NCBI GenBank assembly: GCA_965207125.1
Contig: OZ242263.1
Coordinates: forward strand, 62,001-126,000
DNA: 64,000 bases
Direction of reading: 5' to 3'
DNA from: G965207125 sp965207125
Lineage (GTDB): Bacteria; Pseudomonadota; Alphaproteobacteria; Puniceispirillales; UBA1172
Shown here: piece by piece, positions 15,817 through 24,825 of the stretch
Numbering within the stretch: the first letter of the stretch is position 1
Layout of the letters: every line of letters starts with the position of its first letter
Notes under the pieces: generated by a model
Told to the model about the DNA's origin: nothing
Databases searched by the model: none
What the model saw: only the letters and a program-made list of their open reading frames with translations
Made by a program: the position numbers and the translations under genes

Positions 15817-18225
15817 ATGAATGAGACCCCTCAAACTACTCCTGCAACCTATCCTGTTTTACCGCTTCGGGATATAGTCGTCTTTCCGCATATGGTCGTC
15901 CCGCTATTTGTGGGACGCGAGAAATCGGTACACGCTCTTGAAGAAGTGATGAGCAACAACGAGCAGATTCTGTTAGTTGCACAACGGGATGCAACTGAGG
16001 AAAACCCAAATTCTGATGGGCTTCACACGATGGGGACGCTGGGCACGGTTTTGCAGATATTGAAACTGCCTGATGGCTCGATCAAGGTGCTGGTTGAAGG
16101 CGGTAGCAGAGTCGCGATTAACGGCTTTATCGATAACAAGCGGTTTCTTACAGCTGAGGCCTTGGAAGTCAGTGATGAAAAGGCGGACGATCCTATCGAA
16201 CTGAAGGCTATGGGGCGTGCTGCACTCCAGCAGTTTGAGCAATACATCAAACTGAATAAAAAAATCCAACCCGATGTGATGGAGGCCTTTAGCCAAATCG
16301 AGGACGGCGGGAAACTCGCGGACAGCATAGCGTCTCATCTGATGGTAAAAATTGCTGACAAGCAGCTTTTGCTTGAGACCGGCGATGTGGCCAAGCGTTT
16401 CGATCTAATTTTCGAGTTAATGAGCAATGAAATCGGCGTGATGCAGGTGGAAAAGCGCCTTCGCAACCGGGTTAAGCGACAGATGGAAAAATCGCAGCGC
16501 GAGTATTATCTAAATGAGCAGATTAAGGCGATCCAAAAAGAACTTGGTGATGGTGATGAAGGCCGAAGCGAACTCTCTGAAATAGAGGAAAAGGCGCAAA
16601 AGGTTAAACTGACGAAGGAAGCCCGTGAAAAAGTCACCTCTGAAATCAAAAAGCTGAAAAGCATGAGCCCGATGAGTGCAGAATCCAGCGTGGTGCGTAA
16701 TTATATAGACACCTTGCTTAGTCTGCCGTGGAAAAAGAAAACCCGGATTAAAACCGATATTGTAAAGGCGAGAGAGATTCTCGATGCCGACCATTATGGC
16801 CTTGATAAGGTAAAAGACCGTATCATCGAATATCTTGCGGTCCAGCATCGGGTGCGCAAGATTAAAGGGCCTATTTTGTGCCTTGTGGGGCCTCCGGGCG
16901 TAGGCAAGACGTCGCTTGGTGAGTCGCTTGCGCGTGCCACCGGCAGGAAATTCACGCGATTTGCCTTGGGCGGAATCAGAGACGAAAGCGAGATTAGAGG
17001 ACATCGCCGCACTTATATTGGCTCTATGCCGGGTAAAATTATCCAAGGAATCAAGAAAGTGGGTTCAGGCAATCCGCTGATGTTACTAGATGAGGTCGAT
17101 AAGATGGGCAGTGATTGGCGGGGTGATCCGTCATCAGCTTTGCTCGAGGTGCTTGATCCTGAACAGAATGCAACTTTTCAAGACCACTATCTTGAGATTG
17201 AATACGATTTATCAGATGTGATGTTCGTGACCACGGCCAATACGCTGAACATGCCGCAACCGCTGCTTGACCGGATGGAGATCATCCGTCTTTCGGGCTA
17301 TACCGAGGATGAAAAGGTTGAGATCGTCAAGCGTCACCTGCTCAGTAAGCAGGTGGAGGCGAATGGTCTGCTCAAAGATGAGATTGTTATCGAGGACGAG
17401 GCAATTCGCGCGGTAATTCGTGGCTACACGCGAGAAAGCGGTGTGCGTAACATTGAGCGTGAGATCGCGCGTATCTGCCGTAAGGTGACCACGCGAATCG
17501 TGCAGGGCACATTAGATAAGGTAGTGATCACCCCTGACAACCTTGAAGAATATCTGGGAGTGCAGAAATTCCGACACAGCGAGATCGAAAGTGAAGATTT
17601 GATTGGCGTGACCACAGGGCTTGCATGGACTGAAGTTGGCGGCGAGATGCTGAATATAGAAGCGGTGACCGTCCCTGGTAAAGGCCAGGTGACTTCTACG
17701 GGAAAACTGGGCGATGTGATGAAAGAATCGATCCAAGCGGCGGAATTTTTCATCAAAAGTCGTGCGGCGCTTTTGGGAATCAGTAGTGATTCTCTTAACC
17801 AGAAGGATATTCACGTCCATGTTCCTGAAGGTGCGACCCCTAAAGAGGGGCCATCAGCAGGCGTTGCGATGGTCACTTCGATCGTGTCGGTTCTGACGGG
17901 TAATCCAGTGCGTTGGGACGTTGCAATGACGGGCGAATTGACCTTGCGGGGCAGGGTTTTGCCGATCGGCGGGCTTAAGGAAAAACTGCTTGCGGCTGTG
18001 CGAGCCGGCATAAAAACTGTTTTGATTCCAAAGGATAACGTCAAAGACTTGGCGGATGTTCCCGATAACGTTAAGGATGAATTGACGATTATTCCGGTTT
18101 CGATGGTTGATGAGGTTTTGGTTCACGCGTTGCGTGAAAAACTTATCAAAATTGAGGCGAGAGATGACAAGGTCGAAGCAGCAGTGATGTCTTCAGAGGA
18201 CAAGAGTAATGTAATCACCCATTAA
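15817..18225 (+). CDS. lon: ATP-dependent Lon protease
   Basis: An 802-residue LonA protease. The N-terminal LAN domain begins YPVLPLRDIVVFPHM. A coiled-coil region spans about residues 195-265. The AAA+ module has Walker A GPPGVGKTSLGES near residue 350. The C-terminal protease domain has catalytic Ser680 in PKEGPSAGVAM and Lys723 in GGLKEK, 43 residues apart as in E. coli Lon. It degrades misfolded and regulatory proteins in the cytosol. It lies downstream of clpPX and upstream of HU, a common proteobacterial order. A sigma-32-like promoter candidate precedes it. Confidence 0.96.
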   Translation: MNETPQTTPATYPVLPLRDIVVFPHMVVPLFVGREKSVHALEEVMSNNEQILLVAQRDATEENPNSDGLHTMGTLGTVLQILKLPDGSIKVLVEGGSRVAINGFIDNKRFLTAEALEVSDEKADDPIELKAMGRAALQQFEQYIKLNKKIQPDVMEAFSQIEDGGKLADSIASHLMVKIADKQLLLETGDVAKRFDLIFELMSNEIGVMQVEKRLRNRVKRQMEKSQREYYLNEQIKAIQKELGDGDEGRSELSEIEEKAQKVKLTKEAREKVTSEIKKLKSMSPMSAESSVVRNYIDTLLSLPWKKKTRIKTDIVKAREILDADHYGLDKVKDRIIEYLAVQHRVRKIKGPILCLVGPPGVGKTSLGESLARATGRKFTRFALGGIRDESEIRGHRRTYIGSMPGKIIQGIKKVGSGNPLMLLDEVDKMGSDWRGDPSSALLEVLDPEQNATFQDHYLEIEYDLSDVMFVTTANTLNMPQPLLDRMEIIRLSGYTEDEKVEIVKRHLLSKQVEANGLLKDEIVIEDEAIRAVIRGYTRESGVRNIEREIARICRKVTTRIVQGTLDKVVITPDNLEEYLGVQKFRHSEIESEDLIGVTTGLAWTEVGGEMLNIEAVTVPGKGQVTSTGKLGDVMKESIQAAEFFIKSRAALLGISSDSLNQKDIHVHVPEGATPKEGPSAGVAMVTSIVSVLTGNPVRWDVAMTGELTLRGRVLPIGGLKEKLLAAVRAGIKTVLIPKDNVKDLADVPDNVKDELTIIPVSMVDEVLVHALREKLIKIEARDDKVEAAVMSSEDKSNVITH

Positions 18226-18252
18226 AAAATTGCTTAAAAGTGAGGTATTTGT

Positions 18253-18280
18253 TTGACGTTAACGATAATTGCAGTATCAT
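18253..18280 (+). promoter_or_regulatory. Sigma-70-type promoter for the HU gene
   Basis: TTGACG and TATCAT are separated by 16 bases, ending 46 bases before the ATG at 18327. Transcription would begin near 18287. That excludes the in-frame upstream ATG at 18240 as the translation start and gives HU its own promoter behind lon. Confidence 0.6.
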
Positions 18281-18326
18281 ACCTCCAGCAAGCTTAAACG
18301 CTTACCTAGCAAAAAACTCAAATGAA

Positions 18327-18614
18327 ATGGGGGTTCCCTTGAAAAAAAATGATCTTATTGCTGAAATAGCAAACGGTTCGGGTCTCAGCAAAGCTGATGC
18401 CGGCAGAGCACTTGAAGCAACTCTTGCTGCTGTATCAAAAGCATTGTCTCGTGGTGATGATGTAAGGATTATCGGTTTCGGTAATTTTTACGTATCTTCA
18501 CGAGCAGCTACAACCGGTCGCAACCCTCGCACCGGTGATGTGATTCAAATTCCTGCTTCCAAGCAGCCAAAATTCAAGGCTGGTACGCCTTTGAAACAAG
18601 CTGTCAACAAGTAG
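18327..18614 (+). CDS. hup: DNA-binding protein HU
   Basis: A small histone-like nucleoid protein of about 91-95 residues. The family signature GFGNFYVSSRAATTGRNPRTG forms the DNA-clamping beta arm. It starts with KKNDLIAEIA and ends with KAGTPLKQAVN, matching HU of about 90 residues. The start is uncertain: ATG at 18327 gives MGVPLKKNDL, whereas TTG at 18339, preceded by a GGGGG stretch, gives the usual HU length. The much longer upstream extension is ruled out by the promoter at 18253-18280. A strong terminator follows. Confidence 0.93.
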   Translation: MGVPLKKNDLIAEIANGSGLSKADAGRALEATLAAVSKALSRGDDVRIIGFGNFYVSSRAATTGRNPRTGDVIQIPASKQPKFKAGTPLKQAVNK

Positions 18615-18632
18615 AAATTTTCACCAATTTCA

Positions 18633-18675
18633 CGGTTGGCTGGTCATAACCTGATCGGCCAACCGTTTTGTTTTT
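18633..18675 (+). terminator. Rho-independent terminator after HU
   Basis: A 14-bp stem (CGGTTGGCTGGTCA pairing with TGATCGGCCAACCG, two G-T wobbles) with a 5-base loop is followed directly by TTTTGTTTTT. It lies between the HU stop and tRNA-Val. Confidence 0.9.
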
Positions 18676-18680
18676 ATGAG

Positions 18681-18756
18681 GGGCGGTTAGCTCAGCTGGG
18701 AGAGCGGCTGGTTTACACCCAGTAGGTCGGGGGTTCGAGCCCCTCACCGCCCACCA
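18681..18756 (+). tRNA. tRNA-Val (anticodon TAC)
   Basis: A 76-base cloverleaf. The acceptor is GGGCGGT/ACCGCCC, the anticodon loop TTTACAC holds TAC, and the T-loop is TTCGAGC. The discriminator is A and CCA is encoded. Confidence 0.96.
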
Positions 18757-18782
18757 TACTCTGTTACCATCACTCGTGATGC

Positions 18783-18809
18783 TTGACATCTATCGTGTGG
18801 TGGTATTAG
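18783..18809 (+). promoter_or_regulatory. Possible promoter of tRNA-Asp
   Basis: TTGACA at 18783 is followed 15 bases later by TATTAG, about 47 bases before tRNA-Asp. The spacing is shorter than ideal, so this is tentative. Confidence 0.35.
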
Positions 18810-18855
18810 AGAGAGAGAGTTTTGGCGGTGTTAGACCACCTTAAAGGTTTTACCG

Positions 18856-18932
<77 letters not shown>

Positions 18933-19021
18933 GATCTCACAAAAGTCTTTTGACTAGCATACAGCCTAGCGAGGGATATAATGGTGAATATGAAATCTGT
19001 GTCCCTTAAAGGAGAAAACCC

Positions 19022-19120
19022 ATGGATCCAACATTAGGCGTTATTCTTGTTGTCGTTTTTTTGGTACTGTTCGTGTTGTCTGTTGCGGCTTTTGGGCGTT
19101 TTACGCCGGATTCTGACTGA
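19022..19120 (+). CDS. Small single-span membrane protein, unknown
   Basis: A 32-residue open frame too short for routine gene calling. It has a clean AAAGGAG ribosome site 7-8 bases before the ATG. The protein starts MDPTLG, continues with about 18 uninterrupted hydrophobic residues (VILVVVFLVLFVLSVAAF), and ends with a short polar tail (GRFTPDSD), as expected for a single transmembrane micro-protein. It faces a second small membrane-protein gene on the other strand, the stops nine bases apart. I do not recognise the family. Confidence 0.55.
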   Translation: MDPTLGVILVVVFLVLFVLSVAAFGRFTPDSD

Positions 19121-19128
19121 GCTCTGTC

Positions 19129-19266
19129 CTACGATCCTGCTTGAATCAGCAGGAAAAGCGCTACGAGAATTCCAACTGCGACCAGAAACAACGTCCAATG
19201 CGTATGCGTATAAACGTTTTCCTCATGAACATGGCTTGAATCCTTTTTGGTATTATCTGCTTTCAT
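19129..19266 (-). CDS. Small membrane protein with His-rich N-terminus, unknown
   Basis: A 45-residue protein on the minus strand. An AAAAGGAGA ribosome site sits six bases before the ATG at 19266, favouring this start over an upstream one that would add 20 residues. The N-terminal half is polar and His/Glu-rich (residues 12-23 include HVHEEN and THTH). The C-terminal half is one hydrophobic helix (LFLVAVGILVALFLLI). It converges with the 32-residue membrane protein just before it. The function is not recognised; the pairing suggests both belong to a membrane complex, but that is only inference. Confidence 0.5.
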   Translation of the reverse strand: MKADNTKKDSSHVHEENVYTHTHWTLFLVAVGILVALFLLIQAGS

Positions 19267-19389
19267 CTCGTTCTCCTTTTTACGTCCCAGACCAAATACC
19301 CATTTTAGGCATTTTTGTTGTCTCAAAGGATAACAAAAGATAGGATTAGTCTGTAGTGCTTTTTAGCCCGTAACACAGAAAAATATCTG

Positions 19390-19905
19390 ATGATAGAATC
19401 TCTTTGGAAAACCGCGCTTTTATTTATTGTCCTGATGGGTTTATGGCTTTTACTCTCGGGGCATTATACGCCGTTGTTGATCGCCTTGGGTGTGATCTCG
19501 GCGGGTTTTGCTACGTGGATGTCGATACGGATTGGCGGCGCTGATGACCAAGGATTGCCTTTGCATCTGATGAAAGGGTTGCCATTTTATCTGGTCTGGC
19601 TAGTGGGCGGAATTATCCTATCTAATCTGGCGACGGTTAAAGTGATTGTTTTTGGTGGGGTTCGTCCAAGGCTTTTCGAAATTAAAACCAACCTCAAAAC
19701 TGACGCAGCGGTCGCACTTTACGCAAACTCGATCACGTTAACGCCCGGAACAGTCACAGTTGACGTGAAAAAGAACGTTTTTCTAGTGCATGCGCTGACC
19801 GAGGAGATGGCGGATGATATCAAAAGCGACGTGATGGGAAGCCGCGTGCGCGCGATAGATAACCTCTCTAAAAAGCCCTTAAAAAAGCGCGAGAATAACC
19901 AATGA
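19390..19905 (+). CDS. mnhE: Na+/H+ antiporter subunit E (MrpE/MnhE)
   Basis: A 171-residue protein with two to three N-terminal membrane segments and a soluble tail containing NSITLTPGTVTVDV, the MrpE signature, then a basic end. It is the first gene of a tight cluster of Mrp-type antiporter subunits. These assemble in the inner membrane into a complex exchanging monovalent cations for protons. The stop overlaps mnhF by four bases (ATGA). MrpE is needed for assembly rather than transport in studied systems. Confidence 0.88.
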   Translation: MIESLWKTALLFIVLMGLWLLLSGHYTPLLIALGVISAGFATWMSIRIGGADDQGLPLHLMKGLPFYLVWLVGGIILSNLATVKVIVFGGVRPRLFEIKTNLKTDAAVALYANSITLTPGTVTVDVKKNVFLVHALTEEMADDIKSDVMGSRVRAIDNLSKKPLKKRENNQ

Positions 19906-20159
19906 TGATCATCGCCCTTGCCGCTTGCGGTGTGTCTATCGTGATTGCTTTGATCAGAGTAGCTTTGGGGCCGACCGCGTTCGACCGCGTTTTGGCGACC
20001 AACACCATCGGCACAGTGATTATTCTCGGAGTGGCTCTGCATGGCTTCATCATGGGGCGTCCTGAGTTTATCGATATCTCTATTCTTTACGCTATACTGA
20101 ATTTTATTGGCACTTTCGCTGTGCTAAAACTGTTCAGCACTGGAAAACTTAAGGGTTAA
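19902..20159 (+). CDS. mnhF: Na+/H+ antiporter subunit F (MrpF/MnhF)
   Basis: An 85-residue membrane protein with three hydrophobic helices. The MrpF motif RVALGPTAFDRVLATNTIGT lies near residues 20-40. Its start overlaps mnhE by four bases, and its last base is the first base of mnhG. It is a small structural subunit of the Mrp complex. Confidence 0.88.
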   Translation: MMIIALAACGVSIVIALIRVALGPTAFDRVLATNTIGTVIILGVALHGFIMGRPEFIDISILYAILNFIGTFAVLKLFSTGKLKG

Positions 20160-20503
20160 TGATGGAAGCGGTGATTAACTTTATCTCGATGTTTTCCATC
20201 GGTTTGGGCGCGGTGGCGCTGGTTATTGGGGCGGCCGGGTTGGTTCGCCTGCCGGATGTCTATACAAGGATTCACGCAGCGGGCGTCATTGATACCGGCG
20301 GGGTTGCGCTGATTATTCTAGGGCTTTCGCTTCATTCGGGGGTTAATCTTGTGACGGTAAAGCTGGTTTTCATCGGGGTGTTTCTATTTTTCACCAGTCC
20401 AGTTTCAGGGCATATCATTGCACAAGTGGCAAAATCGCAGAAAATAGAGGTTTTTGGCACAGATGAAACGTCCCCAGAGCACTCTGATAAGGCTGAAGAT
20501 TAA
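20159..20503 (+). CDS. mnhG: Na+/H+ antiporter subunit G (MrpG/MnhG)
   Basis: A 114-residue membrane protein with three helices and the MrpG signature GLVRLPDVYTRIHAAGVIDT. The C-terminal tail is acidic (SPEHSDKAED). It shares its first base with the mnhF stop and its last base with the following gene, so the operon is fully compact. Confidence 0.88.
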   Translation: MMEAVINFISMFSIGLGAVALVIGAAGLVRLPDVYTRIHAAGVIDTGGVALIILGLSLHSGVNLVTVKLVFIGVFLFFTSPVSGHIIAQVAKSQKIEVFGTDETSPEHSDKAED

Positions 20504-21042
20504 TGACTGCAGCGCTTGCGATCGATATCTTTCTCGTGAGTCTCATGGCGTTAGTCGCGGCGATGGTGATGGTTAGCCGTAGATTATTCGCGGTCATTAT
20601 CATGGGCGGCGCGTATTCGCTGATCTCGGCGGCGATCTTCGTTAATCTGGACGCTGTGGATGTTGCTTTTACTGAGGCTGCTGTTGGCGCGGGGTTTTCT
20701 ACGGTGTTGTATCTAGCGGTGATGGCGCGGCTTCCCGCCAATGAAAAACCTGGCAGGATGCTGATTATTCTGCCGTTATGTGTTTGTCTGATAGCGTCGG
20801 CTGTATTGATGTGGGCGATGTTTTATCTGCCGGTTTGGGGAGATATGGCCGCGCCAGCGCACACGCATGTGGCTCCGCGTTATCTCGCAGAAAGCGATGC
20901 CGTGCTTCATATTCCGAATGTGGTGACGAGTGTTTTGGCGAGTTACCGAGGGTTTGACACGTTTGGTGAGATAGTGGTGATTTTTACCGCAGGATTAGGG
21001 GTCTTGCTGATTCTTACGGGGAAAAAAGGGAGGAAGAAGTGA
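20503..21042 (+). CDS. MrpA C-terminal-type/MbhD-like subunit (DUF4040)
   Basis: A 179-residue membrane protein. The first 75 residues match the DUF4040/MbhD domain found in the C-terminal part of MrpA (GAYSLISAAIFVNLDAVDVAFTEAAVGAG). The helix-breaking acidic residue in FTEAAVG is implicated in ion translocation in related complexes. The rest has two more helices and an extramembrane segment containing HTHVAP and a GFDTFGE sequence, like the MbhE part of MrpA. So here a piece normally fused in MrpA is a separate gene. It overlaps mnhB by four bases. Confidence 0.8.
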   Translation: MTAALAIDIFLVSLMALVAAMVMVSRRLFAVIIMGGAYSLISAAIFVNLDAVDVAFTEAAVGAGFSTVLYLAVMARLPANEKPGRMLIILPLCVCLIASAVLMWAMFYLPVWGDMAAPAHTHVAPRYLAESDAVLHIPNVVTSVLASYRGFDTFGEIVVIFTAGLGVLLILTGKKGRKK

Positions 21043-21458
21043 TAAAGCGGAATCCTGTCTTGCGGGTTGTCACTAAAATCCTTTTCGCACCGATTATTCT
21101 TTACGGGCTGTATGTTCAGTTTCACGGTGATTACGGCCCTGGCGGCGGTTTCCAGGCGGGGGTGATCGTGGCGGCAGCATTTATCCTCTATGGGATAGTC
21201 TTTGGTCTGGATGAGTTAAAGAAACTTACGCCAATGCCTCTTGTGACCGCGTTGATGGCGGCCGGCGGCTTGCTTTTCGCCGGGGTTGGCGTTGCGGGTA
21301 TCGTGGCTGGGGACGAGTTCCTCAACTATAATCACCTCGCGCATGAAATGGTGCATGGCCAGCATATCGGGATTATTCTGGTTGAATTTGGCGTGGGTAT
21401 GACGGTTTCAAGCGTGATTCTGGGGCTTTATGTCGCCTTTGCTGGTTACGGGAGATAA
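21039..21458 (+). CDS. mnhB: Na+/H+ antiporter subunit B (MrpB/MnhB)
   Basis: A 139-residue membrane protein with four hydrophobic segments. The MrpB signature YVQFHGDYGPGGGFQAGVI lies near residues 25-43. The C-terminus includes EFGVGMTVSSVI. It overlaps the MbhD-like gene and is followed after three bases by mnhC. Confidence 0.88.
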   Translation: MIKRNPVLRVVTKILFAPIILYGLYVQFHGDYGPGGGFQAGVIVAAAFILYGIVFGLDELKKLTPMPLVTALMAAGGLLFAGVGVAGIVAGDEFLNYNHLAHEMVHGQHIGIILVEFGVGMTVSSVILGLYVAFAGYGR

Positions 21459-21461
21459 GGG

Positions 21462-21863
21462 ATGATTTTCGATCACATCATCAGCCAGTGGAATTATCTA
21501 GTCGTTGTCATTTTGATGATGATCGGGTTGTTCATCGTGATTTCTAGCCAAAACTTGGTTAAGAAACTTGTGGGACTCACGATTTTTCAAACGTCAGTTT
21601 TTCTCTTTTACATCTCGCTGGGCAAGGTGAAGGGTGGGACCGCGCCAATCATTATCCACAGTGCGGGTGATCACGCCGCAGACGTGCTTTATTCAAACCC
21701 ATTGCCTCATGTGTTGATTCTGACCGCGATTGTCGTCGGAGTCGCGACTACTGCGCTGGGTTTGGCGCTGATTTTGCGGATTAATGATCTTTTCGGGAGC
21801 ATCGAAGAAGACGATATTTTGGCTGAGAAAAGAAATTTGCGTAAAAACGGCGGTAAGCGATGA
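21462..21863 (+). CDS. mnhC: Na+/H+ antiporter subunit C (MrpC/MnhC, NuoK-like)
   Basis: A 133-residue, three-helix protein of the NuoK/MrpC family. It shows GLFIVISSQNLVKKLVGLTIFQTSV and then DPLPHVLILTAIVVGVATTALGLAL-like sequence (here NPLPHVLILTAIVVG). It is homologous to the complex I subunit NuoK. The stop overlaps the next gene by four bases. Confidence 0.9.
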   Translation: MIFDHIISQWNYLVVVILMMIGLFIVISSQNLVKKLVGLTIFQTSVFLFYISLGKVKGGTAPIIIHSAGDHAADVLYSNPLPHVLILTAIVVGVATTALGLALILRINDLFGSIEEDDILAEKRNLRKNGGKR

Positions 21864-23377
21864 GCATGATCACGGATAATCTGCCGTCGCTCATCATCGT
21901 GGTTCCGCTGATCGGCGCGTTGCTTTGTGCTTTGTTACCGCCAAGGGCGGCGACGTTAGCATGGTTGATCGCGGTGTTTGCGAGTGGCTTTTCGATGGTG
22001 GCGGCTTTTGGCATGATGCGGATGATCAGGCAAGATGATCTTTTCGAGCGTCTTTCATATCACTTGGGTGGCTGGGCGCCGCCTTGGGGAATAGAACTCG
22101 CGCTAGACCACGCGAGTGCCTTTATCGCGGTGGTGGTTGCTTCTTTATCTTTTGTGGCAACATTAGCATCTAACGAATTGATAAAAAAAGAAATAGATTT
22201 TTTTAGTATTTCTCGCACCTATGCAGCATGGTTGCTCGCGATTGCAGGTTTGCTTGGTTTGGTGATGACGGCGGATGCGTTCAATTTATTTGTTTTCTTT
22301 GAGATTTCATCGCTCGCGGCGGTGACTTTGGTGGCGATGGGGGGCGGGACTGACCGCCGCGCTTTGGTCGCAGCGTTCAATTATCTAATCATCGGCGCGG
22401 TTGGGGCAACATTTTATGTGATCGGCGTTGGTTTCTGTTACGCGATGACCGGAACATTGAACATGGCTGATTTAGCGACTCGCTTGCCTCTGGCTGCGCA
22501 TGCTGCGCCAGTTTTGGTCGGGTTTGGTTTTATGATTGTGGGGATTATGGTGAAGGCGGCGGTGTTTCCGGTTCATATTTGGCTGCCGGCGGCGTATGGC
22601 TATGCGCCTTCGGCGGTGACGCCATTATTAGCGGCGGTGGCCACAAAAGCGTCGCTTTACGTTCTGGCGCGGATTATTTTGGATGTTTTCGGCAAGGTTA
22701 ATCATATGCCAGAGGTCATTCTGAGTTGGGTGCTTATTCCGCTATCCTTGATGGCCATTTTGCTTGGCACAGTGCTGGCGATTTACGAACGCGACGTTAA
22801 GTTGATGCTGGCGCAATCATCGATCGCGCAGATCGGTTATATTACGCTTGGCTTAGGGTTAGGGACGTCTTTAGGGGTTCAGGCTGGTTTTATTCACATT
22901 GCCAACCACGCGATTATCAAGGGGGGGATGTTTATCGCGCTTGGCGGCGTGGCTGTGGCGCTTGGCGTGAGGCCGACTATTGATACTATCGCGGGGTTAG
23001 GGCGAAAGATGCCGATTACCTCAACGGGTTTTCTGCTTTGCGGGTTAGGATTAATCGGCGTTCCTCTGACGGCGGGTTTCTTTTCTAAACTTTACCTAGT
23101 GCGGGCGCTACTTGATGTAGAGTATTGGCTCATTGCGGCGGTCGTGCTGTTTTCGAGCGCGCTTGCGGTGATTTATTTATGGCGTCTGGTCGAGGCGCTA
23201 TGGTTTGTTGCGCCGCAAGATCACTCCTATGGCGGCGTGAGAATAGCTGAGAATCCTTTCATTTATACGCCTCTATGGATTCTGGCGATTGCTAATATCT
23301 GGTTTGGGATTGACGCGACATGGGTTATCGAGGCCGCATCCGGCGCGGCGCAATCCTTGCTTGGGGGCGGCAGATGA
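21860..23377 (+). CDS. mnhD: Na+/H+ antiporter subunit D (MrpD/NuoN-type), first copy
   Basis: A 505-residue polytopic protein of the complex I NuoL/M/N family, about 14 helices. It shows the glutamate on a transmembrane helix (NLFVFFEISSLAAV), the lysine region MVKAAVFPVHIWLPAAYGYAPSAV, and IYERDVKLMLAQSSIAQIGY. These residues form the proton or cation path. It is one of three such subunits in this operon. The start is ATG overlapping mnhC, and the stop overlaps the next gene (ATGA). Confidence 0.9.
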   Translation: MSMITDNLPSLIIVVPLIGALLCALLPPRAATLAWLIAVFASGFSMVAAFGMMRMIRQDDLFERLSYHLGGWAPPWGIELALDHASAFIAVVVASLSFVATLASNELIKKEIDFFSISRTYAAWLLAIAGLLGLVMTADAFNLFVFFEISSLAAVTLVAMGGGTDRRALVAAFNYLIIGAVGATFYVIGVGFCYAMTGTLNMADLATRLPLAAHAAPVLVGFGFMIVGIMVKAAVFPVHIWLPAAYGYAPSAVTPLLAAVATKASLYVLARIILDVFGKVNHMPEVILSWVLIPLSLMAILLGTVLAIYERDVKLMLAQSSIAQIGYITLGLGLGTSLGVQAGFIHIANHAIIKGGMFIALGGVAVALGVRPTIDTIAGLGRKMPITSTGFLLCGLGLIGVPLTAGFFSKLYLVRALLDVEYWLIAAVVLFSSALAVIYLWRLVEALWFVAPQDHSYGGVRIAENPFIYTPLWILAIANIWFGIDATWVIEAASGAAQSLLGGGR

Positions 23378-24825
23378 TTTCACCTGAAATGGCGATTATT
23401 GTTGGGATTCTTGCGCCTGTGGTGGTGGCTTGTCTGGTGCCGATTCTAGCGGTTCGTTCCAATTGGCGGGATGGTGCTGGGATTGTCGGCGCTATAGTGA
23501 CGTTTTATGCTGCTGTGAGTGTGGCAATGGATGTTCTGGCTGGCGGTCGCCCTGAACTTCATCTGGTGTCGTTAAATGAAAATCTCGAATTTGCTTTCAG
23601 GGTGCATCCGTTAGGAGCGGTTTTTGGCTTAGTGGCGTCAGGGCTGTGGACGATGGCGACGGTGTATTCGATCGGCTATATGCGCGGCAATCACGAGAGG
23701 TCACAAACGAGATTCGCGGCATTTTACGCAATAGCAGTCAGCGCGGCTATGGCCATCGCTTGGTCAGGCAATTTACTGATGCTGTTCGTTTTTTATGAGA
23801 TTCTGACGTTCTCGACCTATCCTCTGGTGGTTCATAAGGAAAGCGGGGTCGCGCTAAAGGCGGGGCGACTTTATTTAGGAATCCTAGTCGGTACTTCCGT
23901 GATGTTGTTATTGCCCGCAATGATCTGTGTTTGGTTGATTTCTGGAACTCTGGATTTTACCGAGGGCGGAATTTTGCGCGGGTATCTTTCTCCGGCTTAC
24001 GCGCCGTGGCTCTTAGCTTTATTCATTTTCGGGATCGGCAAGGCGGCGGTGATGCCCATGCATCGCTGGTTGCCAGCGGCGATGGTCGCGCCAGCACCGG
24101 TTTCGGCCTTGCTTCACGCGGTCGCGGTGGTGAAATCTGGCGTGTTTACGGTATTGGTGGTGGTGGTTTATATCTTTGGCAGTGATTTTATTCTTGAGAC
24201 GGGGGCTTCTACATGGCTCGTGTGGGTTGCGTGTTTCACAATCCTAGCAGCGAGCGTGATCGCTATGCGCCAAGATGACCTCAAGGCGCGTCTTGCGTAT
24301 TCGACGATCAGCCAGTTGTCGTATATCGTGCTGGGGGCGGCCCTTGCGAGTGATCTGGCTTTGCAGGGCGCGGGGCTTCATATCGTGATGCATGCGAGTG
24401 CCAAGATCACCTTGTTCTTCTGTGCGGGCGCGATTTATGTTTCCGCGCATAGGACCAAGGTGTCGGAGATGAACGGGTTAGGGTATAAAATGCCGTATGT
24501 TTTTGTGGCGTTTTCATTAGCGGCGTTATCAATCATTGGAATTCCGCCGCTTGGCGGGGCCTGGAGTAAGTTCTTCTTGATGGCGGGGGCCGCTGAAACA
24601 GGGAGTATCATGGTGATTGGAGTCTTGGCGATTTCGTCATTACTGAATGTTTATTATTTGCTAGAACTCGTGTTTCGAGGGTTCTTTATGCAGCAGACGG
24701 GCGTCATCGAGGTCAAAAGGCATATCTTGACGGTGATTCCGCCGGTGATCACGGCGGCTTTGTCGATCATTTTGTTCTTCTTGCCTTGGCCTTTTGCTGA
24801 TCTTGTTGCGATGATGGGGTCGTGA
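23374..24825 (+). CDS. Na+/H+ antiporter subunit D-like (NuoM/MrpD-type), second copy
   Basis: A 483-residue polytopic protein of the proton-conducting complex I subunit family. It carries NLLMLFVFYEILTFSTYPLV with the conserved helix glutamate, then KAAVMPMHRWLPAAMVAPAP and RQDDLKARLAYSTISQLSY. ATG at 23374 is used because it overlaps the upstream stop by four bases; an earlier in-frame ATG lies deep inside that gene. Which of the three ND-type subunits takes the MrpA role cannot be decided by eye. Confidence 0.88.
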   Translation: MISPEMAIIVGILAPVVVACLVPILAVRSNWRDGAGIVGAIVTFYAAVSVAMDVLAGGRPELHLVSLNENLEFAFRVHPLGAVFGLVASGLWTMATVYSIGYMRGNHERSQTRFAAFYAIAVSAAMAIAWSGNLLMLFVFYEILTFSTYPLVVHKESGVALKAGRLYLGILVGTSVMLLLPAMICVWLISGTLDFTEGGILRGYLSPAYAPWLLALFIFGIGKAAVMPMHRWLPAAMVAPAPVSALLHAVAVVKSGVFTVLVVVVYIFGSDFILETGASTWLVWVACFTILAASVIAMRQDDLKARLAYSTISQLSYIVLGAALASDLALQGAGLHIVMHASAKITLFFCAGAIYVSAHRTKVSEMNGLGYKMPYVFVAFSLAALSIIGIPPLGGAWSKFFLMAGAAETGSIMVIGVLAISSLLNVYYLLELVFRGFFMQQTGVIEVKRHILTVIPPVITAALSIILFFLPWPFADLVAMMGS

